Shown: piece by piece, positions 44,657 through 55,301 of the stretch
How positions within the stretch are numbered: the first letter of the stretch is position 1
Layout: each line of letters begins with the position of its first letter
NCBI GenBank assembly: GCA_021202335.1
Contig: JAJQDE010000037.1
Location: 1-64,000 of the forward strand
Reading direction: 5' to 3'
DNA length: 64,000 bases
From: Lachnospiraceae bacterium
GTDB taxonomy: Bacteria > Bacillota > Clostridia > Lachnospirales > Lachnospiraceae
Made by a program: the position numbers and the translations under genes
Notes under the pieces: generated by a model
Databases searched by the model: none
What the model saw: the letters and a program-made list of their open reading frames with translations, nothing else
Told to the model about the DNA's origin: nothing

Positions 44657-46108
44657 ATGAATAAAGGTAAAGTGAAGGCCAATCCGGCAGTTGAATTTTT
44701 TCAGGCGATTGGAAGGTTTTTTAAGGAATTTGGAGAGGCTGTTTCAAAAGGAGATGCAGCAGTTAAGGCGTCCCTGCTTGTGACAGGCGCCGGCTATTGG
44801 AGAAGAAAACAGATTGTAAAGGGAATTTTGGTAACTCTTTTGGAGTTAGGGGTTATTTTGTATACGTGTTTTATCGGACTTCCGTACATGGGGAAGCTGG
44901 GCACGCTCGGAACGGTTGAGCGGACGATGGTTTATAATCCGCAGACCATGAAAAATGAAGTAAATGATTATGACAATTCACTGCTGATTCTTTTGTTTGG
45001 AATCATCAGCTTATGCTTTTTGATAGTGGCGATTGTGCTGTGGATGGCTAACATGCGCAGCGTGTACCGTTTGCAGTTGAGGGCAGAGCAGGGGAAGCAT
45101 ATCAATTCCTTTAAGGAGGACTGCTCTTCCATGCTGAACGATAAGTTCCATTTTACGCTGCTTGCGCTGCCTGTGCTCGGCGTCATTATCTTTAATATTA
45201 TGCCGTTGATTGTCATGATTTGTATTGCATTCACAAATTATGACACGAATCATATGCCGCCGAACACGCTGTTTACATGGACGGGGTTAGCGAACTTTAA
45301 AAGCCTGTTTACGACGAGTCTGACGTCAACCTTCGGCTATACGTTCCGCAAGGTATTGGTATGGACGCTTCTGTGGGCGGTGCTGGCTACCTTCACAACA
45401 TATTTTGGCGGCATCATTTTGGCGCTGCTTATCAACAGTAAGGTGACGAAGGGTAAAAAAATCTGGAGGACGATTTTCGTGGCTTCAATTTCCGTGCCGC
45501 AGTTTGTAACCTTGCTGCTGCTGCGTAACTTTTTTGCGAATACCGGTATTGCCAATACCTTCTGCGCAAATATCGGTCTGACGGATTTTCTGAGGAATAT
45601 CGGTCTGATTTCGACGAGCTACATTCCTTTTCTGACAGACCCAACATGGGCGAAGATTACGATTGTCGTCATCAATATTTGGGTCGGCGTTCCGTATCTG
45701 ATGCTGATTGCAACAGGCGTGCTTATCAACATTCCCGAGGAATTAAAGGAGAGTGCAAAGATTGACGGCGCGAACGCGTTTCAGATTTTTCGTAAAATTA
45801 CGATGCCGTATATGTTCTTTATCACGGGACCGTATTTGGTAACACAGTTTACGGCGAATATCAATAACTTCAATGTAATCTATCTGCTGACGCAGGATGT
45901 GTATACGACGACTGACCAAAAGCTTGCGGCTTCATGGGGTAAGGAAATTGACCTTTTGGTAACATGGCTGTACCGTCTGACAAGCGAGCAGTATAATTAT
46001 AAAATGGCGTCGGTTATCGGTATCTGCGTATTTGTTGTCTGTGCAGTGATTACGCTGTTTGCCTTTAACTTCTTGATTAAGGGAGATAAGGAGGAAACAT
46101 TCAGATGA
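44657..46108 (+). CDS. Maltose-type ABC permease (MalF-like)
   Basis: A 483-residue inner-membrane protein with about eight membrane segments. An N-terminal extension with an early hydrophobic pair (about 58-80 and 110-135) precedes the BPD_transp_1 core. The EAA-like cytoplasmic loop is IPEELKESAKIDGANAFQIFRKITMP, typical of MalF. ATG 44657 is preferred over an upstream in-frame codon at 44612 that overlaps the terminator. The stop overlaps the next start by four bases. Confidence 0.9.
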   Translation: MNKGKVKANPAVEFFQAIGRFFKEFGEAVSKGDAAVKASLLVTGAGYWRRKQIVKGILVTLLELGVILYTCFIGLPYMGKLGTLGTVERTMVYNPQTMKNEVNDYDNSLLILLFGIISLCFLIVAIVLWMANMRSVYRLQLRAEQGKHINSFKEDCSSMLNDKFHFTLLALPVLGVIIFNIMPLIVMICIAFTNYDTNHMPPNTLFTWTGLANFKSLFTTSLTSTFGYTFRKVLVWTLLWAVLATFTTYFGGIILALLINSKVTKGKKIWRTIFVASISVPQFVTLLLLRNFFANTGIANTFCANIGLTDFLRNIGLISTSYIPFLTDPTWAKITIVVINIWVGVPYLMLIATGVLINIPEELKESAKIDGANAFQIFRKITMPYMFFITGPYLVTQFTANINNFNVIYLLTQDVYTTTDQKLAASWGKEIDLLVTWLYRLTSEQYNYKMASVIGICVFVVCAVITLFAFNFLIKGDKEETFR

Positions 46109-46950
46109 GTAAAAAATCAATTAAGGTCGCATTACATCATCTTTTGCTGGCGGTGCTTGCAATTGTTTGGATTACACCGATTGTGTGGCTTGTCGTAACC
46201 TCCTTCAGCGGTTATGACGGCATGAATACAAGCAGATTTTTCCCGGAAACATGGTCGCTCAGGAATTTTTACCGCGTATTGTTTGAGTCGGACACGGTTT
46301 CACAGTTCCCGGTGTGGTTTAAGAATACGTTTATTATCGCGGTTTTTACCTGCCTGATATCGACCTCGTTCGTGCTGATGGTCAGCTATGCAATAAGCTG
46401 TATGCGTTTTAAGGGAAGAAAAGCGCTTATGAATATGGCGGTTATGCTGCAGCTGTTCCCGGGCTTTCTTTCCATGATTGCGATTTATTTTATCTTAAAA
46501 TCCGTAAACCTGACAAACAGCCATATTGGTATGATTTTGGTATATTCGGGCGGTTCGGGACTCGGATATTTGGTGGCGAAGGGATTTTTTGACACAATCC
46601 CGACCTCTCTGCGCGAAGCTGCATATCTTGAGGGCGCATCAGAGGCAAGAACCTTTTTCACGATTGTATTGCCGCTGTCAAGGCCTATTATTGTGTACAC
46701 GGTTATCAGCTCCTTCCTTGTGCCGTGGACGGATTTCGTATTTGCCAAGATTATTTTAAATTCCGGCATTTCGACAGATTGGACGGTTGCAATCGGGCTT
46801 TATAACATGCTCAACCGAACCCTGATTCCGACGTATTTTTCAAGGTTCTGCGCGGGCGGCGTTTTGGTAGGTATTCCGATTGGCATACTGTTTGTGCTTA
46901 TGCAGAAATTCTATGTCGAAGGTATTACGGGAGGCTCGGTTAAGGGGTAA
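46105..46950 (+). CDS. Maltose-type ABC permease (MalG-like)
   Basis: A 281-residue permease with six predicted membrane segments and an EAA loop IPTSLREAAYLEGASEARTFFTIVLP. It ends GGSVKG, as in MalG proteins. The ATG overlaps the MalF-like stop (ATGA), so translation is coupled. No ATPase gene follows. Such importers usually borrow a shared MsmK-type ATPase encoded elsewhere. Confidence 0.92.
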   Translation: MSKKSIKVALHHLLLAVLAIVWITPIVWLVVTSFSGYDGMNTSRFFPETWSLRNFYRVLFESDTVSQFPVWFKNTFIIAVFTCLISTSFVLMVSYAISCMRFKGRKALMNMAVMLQLFPGFLSMIAIYFILKSVNLTNSHIGMILVYSGGSGLGYLVAKGFFDTIPTSLREAAYLEGASEARTFFTIVLPLSRPIIVYTVISSFLVPWTDFVFAKIILNSGISTDWTVAIGLYNMLNRTLIPTYFSRFCAGGVLVGIPIGILFVLMQKFYVEGITGGSVKG

Positions 46951-46997
46951 GAAAACATCTTACGAAAACATTTTCCGAAAATATTTTCAGAAAGCTG

Positions 46998-47026
46998 TTG
47001 ACATATTTAATCAGAAGTGATATGAT
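46998..47026 (+). promoter_or_regulatory. Promoter of tRNA-Leu(AAG)
   Basis: TTGACA (46998-47003), 17 nt, TATGAT (47021-47026). A strong hairpin GAGCGGCGTA/TACGCCGCTC (47036-47064) lies between it and the tRNA. Confidence 0.85.
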
Positions 47027-47084
47027 ATTTGTTGTGAGCGGCGTAAGAGCTTGATACGCCGCTCGCATGATGATATTTTAAGAT

Positions 47085-47168
47085 GCGGAAGTGCTGGAAT
47101 TGGCAGACAGGCAAGACTAAGGATCTTGTGCTAGTAATAGCGTGTGGGTTCAAGTCCCATCTTCCGCA
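47085..47168 (+). tRNA. tRNA-Leu (anticodon AAG)
   Basis: An 84-nt class II tRNA. Acceptor GCGGAAG/CTTCCGC, anticodon stem CAAGA/TCTTG around CTAAGGA (AAG), long variable arm, T-loop TTCAAGT, discriminator A. A34 is unusual for bacterial leucine tRNAs. Confidence 0.95.
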
Positions 47169-47183
47169 TTGATGAAAACGGTG

Positions 47184-47218
47184 GAAATTCTTATTTGATA
47201 AGGGTTTCTTTTTTTTTG
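47184..47218 (+). terminator. Terminator of tRNA-Leu(AAG)
   Basis: GAAA-CTTAT pairs with ATAAG-TTTC across a TTG loop, with a small internal mismatch, then T8. Confidence 0.75.
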
Positions 47219-47252
47219 CAGCGATTCCGGTTTACTTAATGCCGGAGTAATA

Positions 47253-47299
47253 AAAAGAGGACTTCCGATACACGAATGTGTAACCGGGAGTCCTCTTTT
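47253..47299 (-). terminator. Terminator of the tannase-like gene
   Basis: AAAAGAGGACT (47253-47263) pairs with AGTCCTCTTTT (47289-47299). The hairpin is symmetric and is placed just after the minus-strand stop at 47317. Confidence 0.9.
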
Positions 47300-47316
47300 G
47301 TATGCAAGCGCCGGGC

Positions 47317-49689
47317 TTAATTATTATTAAACAACGGTTCCAGTACGTCAGCGTATTCACTGAAAATTTCAAGCAGATATTTATTCCAATGACGGGCGTC
47401 CTGCTCGGAGCTGCCAAACACATAATCCTCCTGACCGTAGTCGATTACATCAAAGCCGGGGATTGCCTTGCTTGCGCCTTTTGTCCGGTAAGCAGCGGCG
47501 TCTGCCAAAGTGAATGACACATTGCTTATATCAGAGTATTCTACCCAACTGCTCAAATCGGTCCCGGACGCTTCGGAGGCTGTGCCGTTTTCGGTCTGAG
47601 CCGCGGCGGCAGGCGTATCAATGTCATTGCCGTTTACATGCTTCCCGTACATTTGGTCTACATACAGAGAAAACGATTCGCTTAGAATTTCGGAAGGAAC
47701 ATGTCCGCCATCCCACTGCCATTCAATGTTTGCGTCAATTCCCGTATTCAGCATGGCAATCTGCAGGTTCAGAGAAGAAAACATCGACATGTCGCCTTCG
47801 GAGGCGCCCATCAAAATTCTGACCCATGTCGGGTTTTGAGTGCCGCTGTCGCCGATATAGTTAAGCGGATTGTATAATTCAACAATATTGTTGCCGTATT
47901 TATCCCCGGCTTCAATTTCCGCGATATCTTCCTTATAGGCGGCAAGCATATCCTCGTAGGTGGAATAGTCGGATGAATCCACGCTGCTTCCGGCTGCCTG
48001 TGTGGTACCGGCATCCGGCGTGCCCACATCCATTGCGTCGCCCTTGCTGTTTTCAGCTACTGCGTCATTGTCAAAGCCGCGTCCGCCGTCAGCTCCGCGC
48101 TCCATGCCGCCGTCAGGCATACCGCCGTCAGGAAGGTTGCCGCCGTCAGGAAGGCTGCCGCCGTCAGCTCCGCGTCCCATGCCACCGTCAGGAAGGCTGT
48201 CGCCGTCAGGAAGGTTGCCGCCGTCAGGCATACCGCCGTCAGGAAGGTTTCCGCCGCCCGGCATACCGCCACCCGGCATACCGCTGCCGGAGCTGCTCTT
48301 TGCGTAACGTCCTTCTATGAAAGCAGCCGCCTTATCGGAAACGGTCATGTCGGCAACCTGTTCGTCGCTCAACGCGTTTCCGTCTGCGTCAAACCATGTC
48401 CAGCCCTCCGCATAATCCAAATTGTCCAAATACCACTGAAGGTTGGATTGGAACTCGGCAAGATACAGGTCAAGGTATGTCCCGTAGTAGCCGTTTGTTT
48501 CCGGATAAGCCTCCAAATCGTATTCAATGGTAAGAGCAACGGTATCATCCGTGTCGCCGTCGCCGTTTAAATCAAAGCCGACCGCCGATTCGGCGACAGT
48601 CAGGCTTTGCCCGTTGATATATTCCATGTAGGCGGAGGAGAGATATTGCGCCAACTGCGCCTGAAACGGAGTGCCAAAATCATAGGTGGTATCCATATAA
48701 TATTCAAACGCCATAGCCATATCCGCTTCGGCAAGCGAGGTGATGGCGCTGTATGCGATGCAGCCCCAAGCGCCGTCGGAAATTTCAGAGTCCGCGCCGT
48801 CAATCGTCACTGTCGTGGTGTAGCTTCCGTCCTCAAGCTGATAAACGCCTACGGCTCCCGCTTCGACTTCATACGCGTAAAAATCCGGATTGTTGGAGGT
48901 AGCGGCAAACATGGTTGCGTGCGCTCCGCCTCCGGAACCGCCGGTGGAAACAAAATATTCCGTATTTCCGGGAAGATTTCCGAGTAAAATGTTATATTTT
49001 ACGAAACGCGCCGCATTTTTCTGGTCTGTAAGGCAGGAGGGCGCATCGCCCGTATAGTAAGTGTTTCCGCTTTCATCTGTTGCGGTATCCTGCTTGCCGC
49101 GGTTGCCGCAGGCAATATTGATATAGCCTTCATTTGCGTAGGTCGTGGCGGCCAGGGTGTTTGTGCTCGAAGAATAACCGGCGGCGCCCGTATTCAGTAT
49201 GACGGGTGCGGTGGCGGCTGTGTACGTTTGACCGTTTGTGCTGATTATCTTGGCATCGTAGTCGATTACCAAAGAACCCTTCACAGCCTCCGTGTATGTG
49301 TCCGCGGTCACGTCCGCTGCCGCGTCGCCGTCAGTGTCAATTCCGATGACATAGGCGCCGGGTACGCATACGGAAACACCCTGCTGATCCTCGATTTCCG
49401 GATAGACTACGGCAGATACAATGGAAAGCACCCATGCGTCTGCGGAATCCGAGTAAGACCATTCCTGATTTTCATTGTTGGCGAGATTTAATGTGCTTTC
49501 AATGTACTCCTTGTCCGATACTACGGCAGCCTCCGTCTGCGCGGAAGCTTCCTCCTCGCCCGCCGTTTCGCCGGAAGTGGCTTCGTCGGTTTCGGCCTGT
49601 GAGCCGGCTTCGGCATTTTCGCTGCCCGTGCAGCCGGATAAGCTTGCAGTCACAGCCATAATGAGAGCAATTGCAGTAAGCTTTCTCAT
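47317..49689 (-). CDS. Tannase/feruloyl-esterase-like secreted lipoprotein
   Basis: A 790-residue exported protein. The signal peptide ends in lipobox LSGC (Cys20), followed by an acidic Thr/Glu/Ala linker to ~57. The hydrolase core has a nucleophile loop GGSGGG (Ser252), and near the C-terminus GASEGDMSMF and WDGGHVP, which fit the Asp and His positions of subtype B tannases. Two Asp-rich stretches (GIDTDGD, DLNGDGDTDD) look like calcium loops. A low-complexity insert rich in LPDGG and MPDGG repeats spans ~466-540. It is probably a surface esterase for gallate or other plant phenolic esters; the substrate is unproven. AGGAGG precedes the ATG. Confidence 0.72.
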   Translation of the reverse strand: MRKLTAIALIMAVTASLSGCTGSENAEAGSQAETDEATSGETAGEEEASAQTEAAVVSDKEYIESTLNLANNENQEWSYSDSADAWVLSIVSAVVYPEIEDQQGVSVCVPGAYVIGIDTDGDAAADVTADTYTEAVKGSLVIDYDAKIISTNGQTYTAATAPVILNTGAAGYSSSTNTLAATTYANEGYINIACGNRGKQDTATDESGNTYYTGDAPSCLTDQKNAARFVKYNILLGNLPGNTEYFVSTGGSGGGAHATMFAATSNNPDFYAYEVEAGAVGVYQLEDGSYTTTVTIDGADSEISDGAWGCIAYSAITSLAEADMAMAFEYYMDTTYDFGTPFQAQLAQYLSSAYMEYINGQSLTVAESAVGFDLNGDGDTDDTVALTIEYDLEAYPETNGYYGTYLDLYLAEFQSNLQWYLDNLDYAEGWTWFDADGNALSDEQVADMTVSDKAAAFIEGRYAKSSSGSGMPGGGMPGGGNLPDGGMPDGGNLPDGDSLPDGGMGRGADGGSLPDGGNLPDGGMPDGGMERGADGGRGFDNDAVAENSKGDAMDVGTPDAGTTQAAGSSVDSSDYSTYEDMLAAYKEDIAEIEAGDKYGNNIVELYNPLNYIGDSGTQNPTWVRILMGASEGDMSMFSSLNLQIAMLNTGIDANIEWQWDGGHVPSEILSESFSLYVDQMYGKHVNGNDIDTPAAAAQTENGTASEASGTDLSSWVEYSDISNVSFTLADAAAYRTKGASKAIPGFDVIDYGQEDYVFGSSEQDARHWNKYLLEIFSEYADVLEPLFNNN
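48070..48294 (-). repeat. In-frame PDGG-coding tandem repeat
   Basis: About a dozen imperfect units of 15-18 nt encode variants of LPDGG, MPDGG and MPGGG inside the tannase-like gene. The length is likely to vary between strains by slippage or recombination. Confidence 0.85.
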
Positions 49690-49814
49690 GATAAAATTCC
49701 TCCTGTTTTATATTTTGTTTTATTAAAGAATGCAGCGTTTTGCGGCATCCTGAAAGTATCTTACCAAATTAAGATTGAAATTAGATTGAAAAATCTCTTC
49801 TGTTTGTGAAACAT

Positions 49815-51047
49815 TTATGAACTTGCCGGAATGGAAACCGTAAAGGTAATCTGACCCGCTTGGCAGGAAACTTCGATTTTCCCCTGATGTGAGGTCACAA
49901 TTGCCTTTGCGATGGCAAGCCCCAGACCGTAGTGGGAGGAATTGCCGCCGCGTGCGCTGTCTGCCCGATAGAAGCGCTCAAAAAGGCTTTTTTGCTGCTC
50001 CTTTGAAATTTCAGGACCTTCGTTGGTGACGGAAAAATATGCCCTGCCGCGTTCCGACCATAATGCCGCCGTGACGACGCTGTGCTTTGGCGCATAGCTT
50101 AACGCGTTGTCCGTCAGAATGGATACAAGATTTCCGAGCTGCCCCGCATCGCCTGAAACATAAATTTCATCACGGATTTCCGATACAAGCTGCAGCTCCT
50201 TTTCATACGCTGTGCTTTCAAATGCAAGGATTCCGCCCGTAGCGATGCGGCTGAAATTGACTCGGAGCATTTGAGGGCGCGCGTTTTCAGCCCGCGTAAG
50301 CTCTAAAAGCCGGCGCACCAGCTCCGTCATCCGGCTGTTTTCGTACCGGATATTGTCAAGCCATTTATTCTGACCGAATTTACGCTCCAGCATTTCCGCA
50401 TTGGTGCTTATGACCGCAAGAGGGGTTTTAAGCTCATGGCCTGCGTCAGAGATAAACTGCTTTTGTTTCTGATATCCCTCCTCTAAGGGCTGCACGATGC
50501 GCCGCGCTAAATACAGAGATATGAAAAACAGCAGGAAAATTACGATGCCGCCGAAAAAAACAGTGTATCTGAGCAGAGTTCCCATGCTTCCGCTCAAAAT
50601 CATGTTGTCCATAAGCACGACAAGGGTAATCTCCCTGCCGCCCTCGATAAGATATACCCAACTGCCATATACGCCGCTTTGGCTTTCGCCGGCAATCAGC
50701 TGCCCGGCAAGCGCAATGAGGGCTTCGTCGGAAAGCCCCATGTCGGGGTCGTTGTCGATGCTGATTATTGCTCCGCTTTCGGAAAAGGCTGCGGAATGAA
50801 AGGATAAAAGCCTGTATGCGTGCTCCGCTTGAAAATCCTGCATGTCGGAGTCGGGCGGCAGCTCGCCGGTTCCTGCCGGGTTTCCGTTTTGCCAATATGC
50901 CTGAGCGTACCGCAGAAGCATTTCGCGGTTTTGGCGGTATACCTCCTGATAACTGCAATAATAAATGATGCACAGAGTTCCGGCAAACAGAGCTATGAAA
51001 ATACTCATTATGACGGCTATGATTTTTCTTCTGGATTTTTTAAACAT
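49815..51047 (-). CDS. Sensor histidine kinase
   Basis: A 410-residue membrane kinase. TM1 is at about 9-30, an extracellular sensor of ~125 residues follows, and TM2 is at ~160-181. HisKA has DAGHELKTPL (His204), and HATPase_c has LTDNALSYAP (N box) and GLGLAIAKAIV (G box). A HAMP domain is absent or very short. The start overlaps the response-regulator gene by 8 nt, and its AGGGAAAG ribosome site lies inside that gene. The stop is ~125 nt from the tannase-like gene, a possible target. The signal is unknown. Confidence 0.92.
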   Translation of the reverse strand: MFKKSRRKIIAVIMSIFIALFAGTLCIIYYCSYQEVYRQNREMLLRYAQAYWQNGNPAGTGELPPDSDMQDFQAEHAYRLLSFHSAAFSESGAIISIDNDPDMGLSDEALIALAGQLIAGESQSGVYGSWVYLIEGGREITLVVLMDNMILSGSMGTLLRYTVFFGGIVIFLLFFISLYLARRIVQPLEEGYQKQKQFISDAGHELKTPLAVISTNAEMLERKFGQNKWLDNIRYENSRMTELVRRLLELTRAENARPQMLRVNFSRIATGGILAFESTAYEKELQLVSEIRDEIYVSGDAGQLGNLVSILTDNALSYAPKHSVVTAALWSERGRAYFSVTNEGPEISKEQQKSLFERFYRADSARGGNSSHYGLGLAIAKAIVTSHQGKIEVSCQAGQITFTVSIPASS

Positions 51048-51723
51048 GGCTTTCCCTCAATTCATATCCGCGCCCGCGCAGCGCCTTGATTTCCACATGG
51101 GAGCCGATAAATGCGAGCTTTTTGCGCGTAAACGACAGATATACCTCGACGTTGTTATATTCGGCTTCGTTTTCGTAGCCCCATATTTGGAGGGCGAGCT
51201 GCTCCCGCGTCAGGATTTGGTTTTGGTTTGCCATAAAAATTTCTAAAATCCGGAACTCCCGTTTACTGAGGTGGACGGATTGACCGCTTGAGGTGCAGTG
51301 CAGCTCAAACGTACCGGGGATAAGAGAAATGTCCCCAAAGACAAAAGCGCTGCCCGGCGCGTTTACATTCCTGCGTGTCAGTGCGCGCAGACGCGCCAGC
51401 AGCTCCTTCACCTCGAAGGGCTTTGTCAGATAGTCGTCCGCGCCGCTGTCAAGCCCTTTTACCTTGTCGTCCACATCACTTTTTGCCGTAAGCATTAAAA
51501 CAGGCGTTTTGATGCCGAGCCGGCGAATACTTCCGGCAATTTCAAAGCCGGACAGCCCGGGCAGCATAACGTCCAAAATCAGAACGTCGTAATCGCCGCA
51601 CTGCGCCGCCTCCAATCCGGAGATTCCGTCATTACGCACATCTACATCATATTGCTCCATGCCGAGCAGCTCCGAAAGAGCCTCCGCCATACGCGTTTCG
51701 TCCTCAACCAACAGCAGCCGCAT
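51040..51723 (-). CDS. OmpR-family response regulator
   Basis: A 227-residue regulator. The receiver domain has acidic residues in LLLVEDE, phospho-acceptor D51 (LILDVMLPG), a Thr in LMLTAKSD and Lys in LTKPFE. The C-terminal winged helix has HLSKREFRILEIFM and LSFTRKKL. It is cotranscribed with the kinase downstream and read first. GGGGGGATTG lies before the ATG. Confidence 0.93.
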   Translation of the reverse strand: MRLLLVEDETRMAEALSELLGMEQYDVDVRNDGISGLEAAQCGDYDVLILDVMLPGLSGFEIAGSIRRLGIKTPVLMLTAKSDVDDKVKGLDSGADDYLTKPFEVKELLARLRALTRRNVNAPGSAFVFGDISLIPGTFELHCTSSGQSVHLSKREFRILEIFMANQNQILTREQLALQIWGYENEAEYNNVEVYLSFTRKKLAFIGSHVEIKALRGRGYELRESHV

Positions 51724-51812
51724 CGCAATCCCCCCATTCCTGTGTTCACAATACCATACTCTAAGGTGAAAGACAAGAGAACGGTCGATTATAAATTAAT
51801 ATGGAAAATGCG

Positions 51813-51840
51813 TTGAAAAATTTCGGTTTTTATGTATAAT
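51813..51840 (+). promoter_or_regulatory. Promoter of the ABC-F gene
   Basis: TTGAAA (51813-51818), 16 nt, TATAAT (51835-51840). Confidence 0.7.
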
Positions 51841-51889
51841 GAAAAAGGTATCACAAATAATACAAGCAGGAATTAAGAGGGTTTTGAGA

Positions 51890-53536
<1,647 letters not shown>

Positions 53537-53542
53537 ATTTTT

Positions 53543-53578
53543 ACAGGCAGATGCAGTGATTACATCTGTCTGTTTTTA
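53543..53578 (+). terminator. Terminator after the ABC-F gene
   Basis: ACAGGCAGATG (53543-53553) pairs with CATCTGTCTGT (one G-U), then TTTTTAT. It ends only 20 nt before the next start codon, so it may attenuate rather than fully separate the genes. Confidence 0.85.
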
Positions 53579-53597
53579 TAAAGGAAGGGTTTGCGAA

Positions 53598-55301
53598 ATG
53601 GGAGCAATTGATTTGCATGTTCATTCTGTCCGTTCGGACGGAACCTATACGCCCCGGGAGCTGGTTGATTATGCCGTTCAAAAGGGGCTAAAGGCGATGG
53701 CGCTTACGGATCACGACACGGTGGACGGCTTGGAGGAGATAATCGAATACGCAAAGGACAAGCCAATAGAAATCATTCCGGGGATTGAGTATTCCACGGA
53801 ATATAATGGGCGAGATGTGCATATTGTGGGGCTTTTTATCGACTATAAGGCGCCGGTGTTTTCGGATTATCTTGCGCGTTTTTTGCAGTCGCGTACAGAC
53901 AGGAACCTCAAGCTCTGTGCTAATTTGAGGAATGTGGGCATAGATATTGCCTATGAGGATTTGCTTGCGGCATATCCGGGCGCGGTGATCACAAGGGCGC
54001 ATTACGCCGGCTGGCTTTTGGATAATGGCTATGTGAAAAGCAGAAACGAAGCGTTTGACCGTTATTTGGGCGACCACACGCCGTATTTTGTGCATCGGGA
54101 AAAAATCACGCCCGAGGAAGTGATTGACGTGACGAGGAGAGCGGGGGGAATACCGATATTGGCGCACCCGACGCTTTACGGGCTTGGGAGTGAGCAGCTT
54201 GACCTGCTGGTGAAGCGGTTAAAGGCGGCGGGGCTTATGGGAATCGAAACCGGTTACAGCTCATACTCGCCCGCGGATGAGCGGATGATTAAGGCGCTTG
54301 CCAAAAAGTACAGGCTGCTTCAAAGCGGAGGCTCTGATTTTCACGGAGAAAATAAGCCGGGGCTCGACCTTGCCAACGGATACGGAAGGCTGTATGTGCC
54401 GGAAAAATTTCTCGACGCGCTTAAAGGGGCGCTGAAAACGAAAATACTTTTCACGGATTTGGACGGTACGCTTTTGACGTCGGACAAAACAATTTCCGAG
54501 CGCACGCGCGCAAGGCTTTTGGATATGATACGGGAGGGCAATTCCCTTGCGCTTGCAAGCGGCAGACCGCTGGAGAGCATTTTAGAGGTGCTTGACCGGC
54601 TTGACATCAAAGAGGAGGTCGGGAAAATGCAGGCGGACGGTGCGGGCGGAATTTATATTACGGCATACAACGGCGCAATGCTTTACGACTGCATGAAGGA
54701 TGAGCTGATATCCGAATCCTGTGTGTCCGCGGAAGCCGTGCAGAGAATTTTCGACATGGCGCGCGAACGGGGTATGCATGTCCATACCTATGCGGACGGC
54801 GCGCGGATTGTGAGCATTGCGGAGGATAAGGAGCTTGCATATTACAGGCAGTACATTCATTTGCCATATGCGGTTACGGAGCGTCCGAAGGAATTCCTTT
54901 CGCATGAGGCGTATAAGCTGGTCGCAATAGACCTGGAAAACAGGGAGCGGCTTGAGGATTTCCGCAGGGCTGTTGAAGCCTCGGAGCTTGGAGAAGGGCT
55001 TACATGCGCGTTCTCAAACAATTCTTATCTTGAGATATATAATAAGGACGCAGGCAAAGGGAACGCGCTGATAAAGCTGTGCAGGGAACTGAACATACTG
55101 ATACGGAACGCGGCGGCAGCAGGCGACGAGGAAAATGATATTTCCATGATTGAGGCTGCGGGAACAGGCGCGGCGATGGCAAATGCAGGTCCTAAGCTCA
55201 AGGCATGCGCGGATTATGTCACGAAAAGGGATAATGATAACGACGGCATTGCGGAGCTTATTGACTTATTTGTTTTAGGAATGGAGGAAAGAGGATTATG
55301 A
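53598..55301 (+). CDS. PHP phosphoesterase fused to Cof-type HAD phosphatase
   Basis: A 567-residue two-enzyme fusion. Residues 1-~275 form a PHP domain of the YciV/RNase AM type: HVHSVRSDGTY (H8, H10, D14), LTDHDTVDG, PGIEYS, AHPT and SDFHG give the metal ligands. Residues ~281-567 form a HAD hydrolase: DLDGTLL (D287 nucleophile, D289), ASGRP and GDEENDISMI. The PHP half may cleave small phosphodiesters or nucleotides and the HAD half may dephosphorylate a product (inference). ATG 53598 has AGGAAGGG upstream. It overlaps the next gene by ATGA. Confidence 0.88.
   Translation: MGAIDLHVHSVRSDGTYTPRELVDYAVQKGLKAMALTDHDTVDGLEEIIEYAKDKPIEIIPGIEYSTEYNGRDVHIVGLFIDYKAPVFSDYLARFLQSRTDRNLKLCANLRNVGIDIAYEDLLAAYPGAVITRAHYAGWLLDNGYVKSRNEAFDRYLGDHTPYFVHREKITPEEVIDVTRRAGGIPILAHPTLYGLGSEQLDLLVKRLKAAGLMGIETGYSSYSPADERMIKALAKKYRLLQSGGSDFHGENKPGLDLANGYGRLYVPEKFLDALKGALKTKILFTDLDGTLLTSDKTISERTRARLLDMIREGNSLALASGRPLESILEVLDRLDIKEEVGKMQADGAGGIYITAYNGAMLYDCMKDELISESCVSAEAVQRIFDMARERGMHVHTYADGARIVSIAEDKELAYYRQYIHLPYAVTERPKEFLSHEAYKLVAIDLENRERLEDFRRAVEASELGEGLTCAFSNNSYLEIYNKDAGKGNALIKLCRELNILIRNAAAAGDEENDISMIEAAGTGAAMANAGPKLKACADYVTKRDNDNDGIAELIDLFVLGMEERGL

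Noticed and set aside
48002-48320. Plus-strand frames rich in Pro/Pro/Ser/Gly and Arg/Arg/Gln repeats
   Set aside because: They are the opposite-strand reading of the PDGG-coding repeat in the tannase-like gene and have no ribosome site.
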